Under the pieces are notes generated by a model that did no database searches, was not told where the DNA came from, and saw nothing but the letters and a program-made list of their open reading frames with translations. 64,000 bases of DNA, taken from contig JBCCRO010000018.1 of the NCBI GenBank assembly GCA_039201605.1, positions 1 to 64,000 of the forward strand, given 5' to 3'. Shown piece by piece: positions 51,909 through 59,957 of the stretch; the first letter of the stretch is position 1, and every line of letters starts with the position of its first letter. The translations under genes and the position numbers were made by a program. Origin of the DNA: CADEDH01 sp039201605. GTDB taxonomy: Bacteria; Actinomycetota; Acidimicrobiia; Acidimicrobiales; SZUA-35.

Positions 51909-52703
51909 CTAGCCGCCATCGAGCCCTTCGCCGCCCATGTAGCTGGCCAGGAGGACGTCCTGGTCCTCTTTGAGTTCGGCAGCCGTGCCCTGCATCACGA
52001 TCGAGCCCCGGTTCATCACGTAGGCCCGGTCGACGACGTCGAGCGCCATGTGGATGTGCTGCTCCACGATCAGCACCCCGGTGCCGAGGGTCTCGGCCAC
52101 CTGGCGGACGAGGGGCAGCAACCGCTCCACGATGATCGGGGCCAGGCCGAGGCTCATCTCGTCCACCAGCAGCAGCTTGGGGCGGGAGGCCAGGGCCCGG
52201 GCCATGGCCAGCATCTGCTGCTCGCCGCCCGACAGCAGGCCCGACCGGCGATCGAGCAGCGGACGGAGCGCGGGCAGCATGTCGAGGGCCTGCTCCAGGG
52301 CCTCCTTCTGCTCGGCCTTGGCCCCCTTGAGGCCGAGCCGGAGGTTCTCCTCGGTGGTGAGCTGGAAGAACAGCGATCGGTCCTCGGGCACATGGGCCAG
52401 GCCCAGTCGGGCGTTCTTGTGGGGGAACTTGGCGTCGACCGGCCGGCCCCCGATCGTGATCGAGCCGGCCAACGGCTTGAGCAGGCCGCTGATGGTGAGG
52501 AGCGTGGTGGTCTTGCCCGCCCCGTTCGGGCCGAGCAGGGCCACCACCTCGCCGGGGTCGACGTGCATGCTCAGATCGCGGACCACGGCCACGCCGCCGT
52601 ATCCGGTCGAGAGCCCCTCGACCTTGATCCCCTCGCTCAGCCCTGGGGCCGTCGCCTCACCCGACGTGGTGTCGGTGGTGTTGGTGGTGTCGGTCGTCGC
52701 CAT
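51909..52703 (-). CDS. livF: ABC transporter ATP-binding protein (LivF-like), second Liv operon
   Basis: 264 residues. A Thr/Asp-rich N-terminal extension (MATTDTTNTTDTTSG) precedes the ATPase: Walker A GPNGAGKTTTLLTI, signature LSGGEQQMLAMARAL, Walker B KLLLVDEMSLGLAP. The ATG overlaps the livG stop as TGATG. It forms the importer with LivG and the fused LivHM; the Rieske gene follows 30 bp downstream. Confidence 0.93.
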   Translation of the reverse strand: MATTDTTNTTDTTSGEATAPGLSEGIKVEGLSTGYGGVAVVRDLSMHVDPGEVVALLGPNGAGKTTTLLTISGLLKPLAGSITIGGRPVDAKFPHKNARLGLAHVPEDRSLFFQLTTEENLRLGLKGAKAEQKEALEQALDMLPALRPLLDRRSGLLSGGEQQMLAMARALASRPKLLLVDEMSLGLAPIIVERLLPLVRQVAETLGTGVLIVEQHIHMALDVVDRAYVMNRGSIVMQGTAAELKEDQDVLLASYMGGEGLDGG

Positions 52704-53503
52704 CAGGCGCTCTCCCCTCCGGTCGCCACCGGTTGTCCCTCGTCCTCCAGGTCCTCCGATCCGCCGCCGAGGTAGGCCTCGATCACCCGGTCGTCGCTGC
52801 GGATCTCGGCCGGCGTGCCGTGGGCGATGATCTTTCCGAAGTCGAGCACGTAGATGTAGTCGCAGACGTTGAGCACGAGCCCCATGTCGTGGTCGATGAG
52901 GAACACGGTCATGTCGTGCTCCAGGAACGACCGCAGCCTGGTGCCCAGCACCCGACTCTCCGCCGTGTCGAGGCCCGCCGCCGGCTCGTCGAGCAGGATC
53001 AGCTTCGGTTGGGCGGCCAGAGCCCGGGCCACGCCGACCAGCTTGCGTTGACCGTGGGAGAGATCGGCGGGGTTGGCGTCGCGGTAGGGACTGAGTTCGA
53101 GGATGTCGAGGGCCCACTCGACCTGCTCCTCGTACCCGGTCTTGCGGGCGGGGATCACGAAGTCGGCCAGCAGGCTGTACCAGGTCGGCTTCTCGGCCGC
53201 CACCAGCAGGTTGTCGTAGACCGACAGGTCGTCGAACAGCTCCAACGACTGGAACGTGCGGCTCAGGCCGGCCCGGGCCCGCTGGAACGGGGCCATGGCC
53301 AGCAGGTCCTCGCCGTCGAGCGAGGCCGTGCCCTTGGAGGTGGGCACAAACCCGGTGATGGCGTCGATGAACGTCGTCTTGCCCGCTCCATTGGGGCCGA
53401 TGAGGCCGACGAAGGAACCCTCCTCGACCGAGATGTCGACCCGGTCGTTGGCGTTGAGCCCGCCGAAGGTGACGGTGAGGTCTTTGGTCTCGAGGAGGGA
53501 CAT
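52703..53503 (-). CDS. livG: ABC transporter ATP-binding protein (LivG-like), second Liv operon
   Basis: 266 residues. Walker A GPNGAGKTTFIDAI, then GLSRTFQSLELFDDLSVYDNLLV (a LivG insert-like region), signature LSHGQRKLVGVARAL, Walker B KLILLDEPAAGLD. It pairs with LivF. The start overlaps the permease stop by TGATG. The substrate is probably not a branched-chain amino acid, given the Rieske neighbourhood (inference). Confidence 0.93.
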   Translation of the reverse strand: MSLLETKDLTVTFGGLNANDRVDISVEEGSFVGLIGPNGAGKTTFIDAITGFVPTSKGTASLDGEDLLAMAPFQRARAGLSRTFQSLELFDDLSVYDNLLVAAEKPTWYSLLADFVIPARKTGYEEQVEWALDILELSPYRDANPADLSHGQRKLVGVARALAAQPKLILLDEPAAGLDTAESRVLGTRLRSFLEHDMTVFLIDHDMGLVLNVCDYIYVLDFGKIIAHGTPAEIRSDDRVIEAYLGGGSEDLEDEGQPVATGGESA

Positions 53504-55869
53504 CACGCACCCGCCCCGGCCTCGGCCACCGTCGGGGTGGCGGACGGCCTCAGGTGTTTGGGCCCCCAGACCGGCGATGTCGGTGGGGGTACGTGGAGCA
53601 TGCCGCCGGTCTTGGTGACCCGCCGGTGGATTCCCATGATCAGACCTCGCAGGTTCATGCCGATATAGACGGCCAGCAGCAACATCCACCCCGCCTGGAA
53701 CTGCTCGTGGCGGGCCCATACGATCCAGCCCAACACCAGGCTGATGGCCACGGTGGGGGCGACCCGGATGCCGAGCGTGCGCCAGTCGGAGGCATCGGCG
53801 TAGCGGACCCAGTTGATCAACATGGCATTGGTCTGCCTCGACAGCATGGCTATGCCCTCGCCGTTGGTGAGGATGGCGTTGAAGATCAGGCCGAGGGCAC
53901 CGACGGCGAGGATGTAGTCGGTGTTGACGTTGTCGAAGTGGTGGACGACGAAATGGCTGACCAGGCCACCGGCGGCCAACATCCCCCCGTTGACCGAGCC
54001 GGACACCATCGAGATGCCGCCCAGGTAGGCGAAGGCCAGCACGGCGATGCCGACGAAGACGTTGTAGTTCTCGAAGCTGATCGAGGTGAGCTTGAAGGCG
54101 GTGAGGATGCCGCCGTACCCGGCGAGGGCGGCGGCGACGGCGAAGCCGATCAGCTTGTTCTGCGACACGTCGATCCCGGCGGCGGCCGCCGCCCGCTCAT
54201 TGGCCCTGATGGCCAGGAACCGGCGTCCGGTGCCGCCCCGCCGCAGGTTGGCGATGGCCAGGCAGAGCACGATCACCGACAGCAGGGCGAAGACCGAGAA
54301 CTGCCACCGGTCCGGGATCAGCGTCTCCTGATTCTGGACCCGGAGGTCGATGCCGAGAATGTCGGGATTGGGCACCGGGTTGTTGGTCTTCGCCCCCTCC
54401 CCGGCCAACACCTCGTTCTTGAGGAAGAGCTCGCGGATGGCGGCCACGGCGGTGAGGGTGACCACGGCCAACTGCACGCCGCGTATTCGCAGCGCCGGGA
54501 GCGCCACGAGCACGCCGACCAGGGTGGCCACGGCCACGCCGAGGATGATCGACACGATCATGGGGAAACCGGGCCCGTTGACGGCCACGAACTGGAACTC
54601 GTTGATCTTGGTGCCGTCGGAGGCGAAGCGGATCATGGCGAAGGCGGCCACGCCGGCCAGCGACGTCTGCACCAGGGAGATCTGGCCGAGGAAGCCGGTG
54701 ATCACCACCAACGAGAGCATGATCGGGATCACGACGAGGGTGGCGGTGAAGGCCACCTCCCAGGCGCCGGTGAGGATGACGATGGCCCCGCCGGCCAGCA
54801 CCACGGGCAGGATGCCGGCGATGTAGGGGTGCTGCGGCTTCGGCGCCGCCGGCTGACCCTTGGTCGACAGCGAGCCGCGCACCGGGAGCTTGTCGCCCCG
54901 GAGGTAGAGGAAGGCGACCACCACCAGCAGGGGGACGACGGCGTTGGCGGCGTTGGCGGGGATGGCGTCCGGCCACCACGAACGACCGGCCAGGTTGACC
55001 ATGCCGGACTGCAGGATGCCGAGCCCGAGGCCGCCGACGGTGGCGAGCCACACCGAGTTGAGGTTGCCGAGGAGGGCGGCGGTAAGGGCGGGGATGACGA
55101 ACAGCGAGTAGTTGCCCGGGTTCAGGGTGGCGATCCCGACGTAGAGCAGGCCGGCGGCCCCGGCCATGAGCGACGACAGCACCCAGTTCAGCAGGGCCAG
55201 CCGCTGGGCCGAGTAGCCGAGGAGAGTGGCGCCCTTCTCGTTCTCGTCGGCGGCCCGGGTGGCCAGACCGAACGACGTGAAGCGGTAGAGGGCGGCCACA
55301 CCGGCACCCATGACGATGGCGGCACCGGCGACGAAGAGACGGTCGATGCCGAGGTTGGCGCCGAGGCCGAGGAAGTTGTTGAACGAGCCGGTGGGCAGGA
55401 TGCCCTGGTGGGTCCGCAGCTGGGTACCGAAGTGGAGCTGGGCGATCGACTGGAAATAGAGCATGGCCCCGACCGAGCCGACCACCTTGGCCAGTGCCGG
55501 CGAGTCGCGCAACGGCCGGAAGACCGCGTAGTGGAGGATGACGCCGATGAAGGCGGCCATCAGCATGGCGACGGTGATGGGGATGGCCTGGCCCCAGAAC
55601 CCACCGACCTCCTCGAAGCCGCCGTTGCGGATCGTGATCCGAACGGGGAGGTTCAGGGTGTGGGTCGGGATGATGTCGAACCACGGGAGATAGAGCTCGC
55701 CGGCGGCTCGCATCTCCGACCAGGTGTAGGCGGCGTACATGGCGGTGGCGCCGTGGGCGAAGTTGATGACGCCCGAGCCTTTGAAGGCGGCCACGATGCC
55801 GGACCCGAGCATGGCGTAGAGACCGCCGGCGCCGATGCCGAGGATGAGGGCGAAGAGAAAGGCGTTCAA
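53503..55869 (-). CDS. Fused LivH-LivM ABC permease
   Basis: 788 residues. The first half (about 1-340) is LivH-like with GSGVINFAHGATAMYAAYTW. The second (about 345-760) is LivM-like with GFLGQISLVQTSLAGVAAF, then AAIRELFLKNEVLAG and AGIDVSQNKLIGFAVAAALAGYGGI. Together they make the channel usually formed by two proteins. The fusion is typical of some actinobacterial Liv-like systems. It is downstream of the binding protein after a hairpin-containing gap. Confidence 0.9.
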   Translation of the reverse strand: MNAFLFALILGIGAGGLYAMLGSGIVAAFKGSGVINFAHGATAMYAAYTWSEMRAAGELYLPWFDIIPTHTLNLPVRITIRNGGFEEVGGFWGQAIPITVAMLMAAFIGVILHYAVFRPLRDSPALAKVVGSVGAMLYFQSIAQLHFGTQLRTHQGILPTGSFNNFLGLGANLGIDRLFVAGAAIVMGAGVAALYRFTSFGLATRAADENEKGATLLGYSAQRLALLNWVLSSLMAGAAGLLYVGIATLNPGNYSLFVIPALTAALLGNLNSVWLATVGGLGLGILQSGMVNLAGRSWWPDAIPANAANAVVPLLVVVAFLYLRGDKLPVRGSLSTKGQPAAPKPQHPYIAGILPVVLAGGAIVILTGAWEVAFTATLVVIPIMLSLVVITGFLGQISLVQTSLAGVAAFAMIRFASDGTKINEFQFVAVNGPGFPMIVSIILGVAVATLVGVLVALPALRIRGVQLAVVTLTAVAAIRELFLKNEVLAGEGAKTNNPVPNPDILGIDLRVQNQETLIPDRWQFSVFALLSVIVLCLAIANLRRGGTGRRFLAIRANERAAAAAGIDVSQNKLIGFAVAAALAGYGGILTAFKLTSISFENYNVFVGIAVLAFAYLGGISMVSGSVNGGMLAAGGLVSHFVVHHFDNVNTDYILAVGALGLIFNAILTNGEGIAMLSRQTNAMLINWVRYADASDWRTLGIRVAPTVAISLVLGWIVWARHEQFQAGWMLLLAVYIGMNLRGLIMGIHRRVTKTGGMLHVPPPTSPVWGPKHLRPSATPTVAEAGAGA

Positions 55870-55938
55870 GGTAGATCTCCGTCGGGGAACCGTCTGCTTG
55901 CCATCGGGGCCCGCCAGGCCCGCCGCCGTGGTGGCCGA

Positions 55939-56016
55939 GGCCGGGATCGGCCCCGGCCAGCACGGTCGAGGAATCCGCGGGGTTCGGCCACCGGCTCACC
56001 GATCACCGAACCCCGC
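55939..56016 (-). other. Two intercistronic hairpins between binding protein and fused permease
   Basis: The first, GCGGGGTTCGG (55977-55987) with CCGAACCCCGC (56006-56016), is an 11-bp perfect stem 13 nt after the binding-protein stop. The second, GGCCGGG/CCCGGCC (55939-55958), is a shorter stem nearer the permease start (55869). The arrangement mirrors the TAXI-TRAP operon and probably tunes the binding-protein to permease ratio. Confidence 0.65.
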
Positions 56017-56028
56017 ATCATCGGGATG

Positions 56029-57588
56029 TCAGCCCTCGGGCTCGGGCCGGGGCACCTCGTTCTGCACCGCTTCCATCAGGTCACGGGCGTTGGTCCAGGT
56101 GGAGATGTCGCCGGGGTCGGCCCCCAGGGTGGGGTGCGGGGTGAACTGCGCCCCGTCCCAGGTGAAGAAGGTGGCGGTGAAGTCGCAGATGGCCGGCCAG
56201 TCCGACACCTTGTTGGCGCAGTCGAGCGGCACCGAAGCCAGGCGGTGCTGGTTGTCGACCGACGTCATGGCGGCGATGAGGGCTTCGTTGTCCGACGGGT
56301 CGCCACCGTCGGCGATGAAGTCGTTGAGCACCTGGTAGATCAGCACGCCTGCGCTGAACCCGCCACGCATGAAGGTCGAGCGGGGCGCCTCCGGCTCGGC
56401 GGCGATGAGCTGCTCCTCGCGGTGGGCGATCTCCCACTGCCAGTACTCGGGGAACTGCGCCAGCAGGTCGACGTTGTCGGGCGACGGCGGCCCGACGAAG
56501 CCGAAGTGCTTGCCGGTGGCCGAGTCGGCCGAGGTCACGGCGTCGTCGGCGCACGAGCCGGCGTTGTACACGTCGAAGGTGGCGCCGGCGGCGTCGAGAG
56601 CGTCGTTGTAGGCGGCGCAGTCGGCGGCCTGGATACCGAAGTGCATGGCCCCGTTCTCGGCGCCGTCCAGGAAGTTGATGACCTCCTGGACGTTGGCGTC
56701 GTTGTCGGCCGGGTCGCCGGGAGCATCGGGGATACCGATGAACTCGACGCCCTGGGTGTCGGAGAAGTACTGCAGCGGCCGCTCCTGGGTGTCGGCCCAG
56801 CACTCCTGGCCCGGTGCGTTGTCGGAGTAGACCACGGCGATGCGGTCGTGCCCGGCGTCGACGATGCTCTGGTACCCGGCGATGAAGCCGACCAGGCAAC
56901 CACCGTTGGTGGCGAGCGAGTTCGGGGCGGTGAAGTCCGACACGAAGATCGGCAGGGTGTCGACCACCGGCCACTGGCCGGCCCAGGTTCCCCAGTACAG
57001 AGGACCGAAGAAGTCGATGCCCTTGACCATGATGTCCGGGTCGGCCTCGATCGACTCAGTCACGCAGGCCTGAGCGGCCGCCGGGTCGAGCGGGTTGGTG
57101 CAGGATTCGAGCTCGAGGGGCCGTCCGGCCACGCCGCCCTCGATGTCGGCACCGACGCCGCCCAGCTCGTTGTTGATGTAGTCGACGGCGATCTCCAGGC
57201 CCTCGCGCATCTCGGGGAAGGAGCCGCCGGGTGAGCCCTCGGCGTTGAGCATGAACAGCTTGACCGGCTCGCCCTCGGCCGTGAGCGGTGCCTCCTGGCT
57301 CAGGAAGACCGCCGTCTCCCAAGCCTCGGAGCCGTTCCCGAAGAGTGCGTCGTCGGACAGGCCGCCGACGGCGGTGGCGTCCTCGGCCAGCTCTTCCTCA
57401 GTCGGGCCGGTGTCCTCCTCGGTCGCTTCCTCGGTCTCCGCAGCCTCGGTGTCTTCGGTCGTTTCGTCCGAGGCGTCGTCCTCGGAGTCGCCACCGCACG
57501 CTGCGGCCACGAGGGCTACGGCGAACAGGATCGCAAGGAGCCGAAGTAGGCCCGCACGATCAGACGACTGTCCAACGGATGTGCTCAT
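56029..57588 (-). CDS. ABC transporter substrate-binding lipoprotein, second Liv operon
   Basis: 519 residues. Signal with lipobox at Cys 31 (FAVALVAAAC), then a Glu/Thr/Ala acidic linker of about 45 residues. A type I periplasmic-binding fold follows: LFMLNAEGSPGGSFPEMREGLEIAV, CTNPLDPAAAQACVTESIE and NGGCLVGFIAGYQSIVDAG. Longer than a normal LivJ. It delivers a ligand to LivHM, and the downstream Rieske gene suggests a hydrophobic or aromatic/terpenoid ligand. A palindrome (57648-57665) lies upstream. Confidence 0.88.
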   Translation of the reverse strand: MSTSVGQSSDRAGLLRLLAILFAVALVAAACGGDSEDDASDETTEDTEAAETEEATEEDTGPTEEELAEDATAVGGLSDDALFGNGSEAWETAVFLSQEAPLTAEGEPVKLFMLNAEGSPGGSFPEMREGLEIAVDYINNELGGVGADIEGGVAGRPLELESCTNPLDPAAAQACVTESIEADPDIMVKGIDFFGPLYWGTWAGQWPVVDTLPIFVSDFTAPNSLATNGGCLVGFIAGYQSIVDAGHDRIAVVYSDNAPGQECWADTQERPLQYFSDTQGVEFIGIPDAPGDPADNDANVQEVINFLDGAENGAMHFGIQAADCAAYNDALDAAGATFDVYNAGSCADDAVTSADSATGKHFGFVGPPSPDNVDLLAQFPEYWQWEIAHREEQLIAAEPEAPRSTFMRGGFSAGVLIYQVLNDFIADGGDPSDNEALIAAMTSVDNQHRLASVPLDCANKVSDWPAICDFTATFFTWDGAQFTPHPTLGADPGDISTWTNARDLMEAVQNEVPRPEPEG

Positions 57589-57647
57589 TAGTTCCTCCCC
57601 TTAGTGATGACGTCCGGCCCGTGGCCTCCTTTGGCGCCGGGCCGAAG

Positions 57648-57665
57648 GTGTAACGCACGTCACAC
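57648..57665. promoter_or_regulatory. 18-bp interrupted palindrome upstream of the second Liv operon
   Basis: GTGTAACGCACGTCACAC reads as GTGT-n-ACG-nn-CGT-n-ACAC on both strands apart from the hyphen positions. It lies 60-77 nt upstream of the binding-protein start, in a gap that also holds an AT-rich segment (about 57710-57726). A good shape for a dimeric repressor or activator. Confidence 0.45.
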
Positions 57666-57774
57666 GAGGAAGATCCTTGCACAAGCGGTCGCGGAGTACC
57701 TACTGAGCGATCAATTATTTATTTCGGCCCGTGAACAGTGGCCTGTCGGCCTTGCATCGGGTCCAGCCGACCGG

Positions 57775-57990
57775 CTAGTCGTCGTCGGCGTTGGCCAACC
57801 GATGGTTGGCGAACTGCGGTCCGGCGACCCAGCCGCAGAGCTGCGGATCACACTCGCGCAGCTCGCCGTCCAGCCACCGACCCTCGCTGGTGAAGATGCC
57901 GGAGCGGTCGCCGTCGGTCACCTTGATCTCACCGTCACCGTGCCGCTCGTAGAGGGCGTGGGTGAAGGGATGTCGAATGCCGGCCGACAT
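57775..57990 (-). CDS. Small hypothetical protein following the second Rieske gene
   Basis: 71 residues from ATG 57990, with GGAGGG 5 nt upstream and one base after the Rieske stop, so very likely co-translated. Sequence features: GIRHPFTHALYERHGDGEIKV, a short strand motif SGIFTSEGRWLDGE, and LRECDPQLCGWVAG with two cysteines. I do not recognise the family. The context suggests an accessory protein for the oxygenase. Confidence 0.6.
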   Translation of the reverse strand: MSAGIRHPFTHALYERHGDGEIKVTDGDRSGIFTSEGRWLDGELRECDPQLCGWVAGPQFANHRLANADDD

Positions 57991-57991
57991 C

Positions 57992-59434
57992 TCAGCCCTC
58001 CGCACGCTCGGCGCCGGGGGACGAGATCGAGACCTCGGTGGCCGCCGCCTCGGCCCGGCCCCGCTCGATCCACTCGCCGAACTTGACGTGCAGCCAGCGG
58101 ATCTTGGCCTCCTGGTAGTTGCTCAGGGTGATGCCGGGCTTGCGGGTCATCTCGAGACCAAGCTGGACCTTCGACATGTTGAACAGGTCCTGGTTGAAGA
58201 CCTTGCCCAGCATGCCGAGCTCGATGGCGTCGGTGAAGCTCTCCTCCTCGGTGAGCCAGTGCACCTCGCACGGCGGCGGCTTCTCCCCCTCATACGGGGC
58301 GAGAAAGATGCACTCCATGATGCTGGAACGGTGATCGTCGCCGTTGGGGCGGAACCGGTACACGATCCGGTTGAAGGCGCCCCACGGGTGGAAGTTCGGA
58401 AACACCGTGTAGTCGATCGAGTCCATCATCTCGGCGTCCGACATCCGGCCGACCCACTCCTCGCCGGCGAACTCGGCCCAGCGCTGCCGGGAACCGGCGG
58501 CGGCCAGGGCGCGCATCGACATCTCCTCGGGCACCGTCATCGGCGCCACCTGATCGTGGCGGACGTCCATCATCGTCCGCAGCATCTCGTCCTGCGTGGG
58601 CTCCCAGTCGAGCAGCGGGCTCGGCGTTCCCGCCGGGGTGATCACGCGGGCGAAGTTGCCCCACACGTCGACCTGGGAGTTGGTGTCGCCGAGGTAGGGC
58701 ATGATCTGCGGGTGGGTGGCGTTCACGTGGTACGCCTCCGAGAAGGCCTCCTGGGCGATCTTCCAGTTGGCGTGGATCACCTTGGCCACGTGGGCCTGCT
58801 TGTAGCGCTTCTCCAGATCCCACACGGCGAACTGGTCGACGAGGTCGCCCAGGAACTCGGCCAGCGACTCGGTGTTGTCCGGGTTGGGGTTGATGAACAC
58901 GAAGCCGGCCCACGTGTCGACCTGGGCCTGCGGCAGCTTGTACTGGTCGCGGTCGACGTGGGTGAAGTCCCAGTCGCCGGGGATGTCCTGGCAGTCGCCG
59001 TCGATCGTCCAGGCGTGACCGTGGAACGGGCAGCGGATCTCGGTGGAGCAGTGACCGTCGTAATCCTTGAGCCGACGACCCCGGTGGAGGCAGGCGTTGA
59101 CGTAGGCCTTGATGCCCGACTCGGTGCGGATGACGATGTAGCTGTCGTTGACGATCTCGTAGAGGTAGTAGTCGCCGACCTCGGGGATCTCATCGGTCCG
59201 ACAGGCGTACTGCCACACCTTGCGCCAAATGTGCTCGACCTCCTCGAGGTGCCATGCTCGGGAGGTGTAGCGCTCCTTGGGCACGTCGGCCTGGCCCAGA
59301 CCGGCGGGCGGATGCTCGAGCCGGAGCACCCCGGGCACCTCCTTGGTGTCGGCGTCGAGGAGCTGCTGGTAGGTGATGCCGGGCGAACGTTCGTCCTCGG
59401 CGCTGCGGCGGGTCGGATCTTCGATGCTGGTCAT
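57992..59434 (-). CDS. Second Rieske-type ring-hydroxylating oxygenase, alpha subunit
   Basis: 480 residues. Rieske motif Cys 115-x-His 117 and Cys 135-x2-His 138 (NACLHRGRRL, IRCPFHGHAW). The mononuclear iron ligands are His 236 and His 241 in AYHVNATH. The motif positions are nearly identical to those in the first Rieske protein, so the two are homologous but diverged, and may act on different intermediates. The reductase is not in the window. A GACCGGTC-centred palindrome sits upstream at about 59471-59486. Confidence 0.9.
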   Translation of the reverse strand: MTSIEDPTRRSAEDERSPGITYQQLLDADTKEVPGVLRLEHPPAGLGQADVPKERYTSRAWHLEEVEHIWRKVWQYACRTDEIPEVGDYYLYEIVNDSYIVIRTESGIKAYVNACLHRGRRLKDYDGHCSTEIRCPFHGHAWTIDGDCQDIPGDWDFTHVDRDQYKLPQAQVDTWAGFVFINPNPDNTESLAEFLGDLVDQFAVWDLEKRYKQAHVAKVIHANWKIAQEAFSEAYHVNATHPQIMPYLGDTNSQVDVWGNFARVITPAGTPSPLLDWEPTQDEMLRTMMDVRHDQVAPMTVPEEMSMRALAAAGSRQRWAEFAGEEWVGRMSDAEMMDSIDYTVFPNFHPWGAFNRIVYRFRPNGDDHRSSIMECIFLAPYEGEKPPPCEVHWLTEEESFTDAIELGMLGKVFNQDLFNMSKVQLGLEMTRKPGITLSNYQEAKIRWLHVKFGEWIERGRAEAAATEVSISSPGAERAEG

Positions 59435-59470
59435 GGCACGACTCCAGAAGACGGGTTTGGCCTACGTTGA

Positions 59471-59486
59471 AACTAACCGACCGGTC
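59471..59486. promoter_or_regulatory. TetR-like operator candidate upstream of the second Rieske gene
   Basis: AACTAACCGACCGGTC contains the perfect palindrome GACCGGTC (59479-59486) within a larger symmetric TTGA...TCAA context, 37-52 nt upstream of the Rieske start. ACCGACCGGT-type sites are common TetR/AcrR-family operators in Actinobacteria (established pattern). No TetR gene is in the window, so this is an inferred site for a distant regulator. Confidence 0.45.
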
Positions 59487-59544
59487 AATTCAGGGGAAAG
59501 TCCGGGAGGGCCGGGCGCGTCGATCCCGGCACCGTCGACGGGGC

Positions 59545-59892
59545 TCACGCGGTGAAGAAATCGGCGCGCGGCGTGCGGGTGTCGTCGTAGACGGGTTCGG
59601 CCAGATCGCACCGGAACTTTCGGGTATCGGTGGCCACGATGCCCAGACCCCGCAGGGCCGCGCCCATGGCGACGTAGTTCTCGTGTTCGAAGTGGGCGGC
59701 GAGAGACGCCTCGTCGATCCACAACTCGTACACCCCGAGCCGGGTCTCGATGCAGGGATCGGCGGCGAAGACGTAGGCCTCGCAGCCCGGCTCGTCGTCC
59801 TGCGTGGCCTTCTGGATGGGCGTGGCGAGCTCCACCGCCTTGTCCCGATCCTCGCGGGTGGCGTAGTCGATGCTGCCGGCAATGATGATCAT
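59545..59892 (-). CDS. Antibiotic biosynthesis monooxygenase (ABM)-like protein
   Basis: 115 residues, the size of an ABM dimeric alpha-beta barrel. Pattern MIIIAGSIDYATREDRDKAVELATPIQKATQDDEPGC, then YELWIDEASLAAHFEHENYVA. Such proteins are small cofactor-free oxygenases or quinol-monooxygenase-like enzymes. It stands just upstream of the Rieske gene on the same strand (110-bp gap) and divergent from the alcohol dehydrogenase. A TAGGCT box lies 9 nt from the start. Confidence 0.78.
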   Translation of the reverse strand: MIIIAGSIDYATREDRDKAVELATPIQKATQDDEPGCEAYVFAADPCIETRLGVYELWIDEASLAAHFEHENYVAMGAALRGLGIVATDTRKFRCDLAEPVYDDTRTPRADFFTA

Positions 59893-59957
59893 GCGCGTCG
59901 GAGCCTAGTCGCCGGGTCTCCTCGACGGCCGATAGGACGTTCTGCCAGCATGCCCCC

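Noticed and set aside
53554..57234. A very long plus-strand open frame (over 1200 codons) opposite the second Liv operon
   Set aside because: It is antisense to four coding regions with clear family motifs. Long antisense frames are common in GC-rich genomes, and its composition (His/Gly/Glu-rich, no domains) is that of a shadow.
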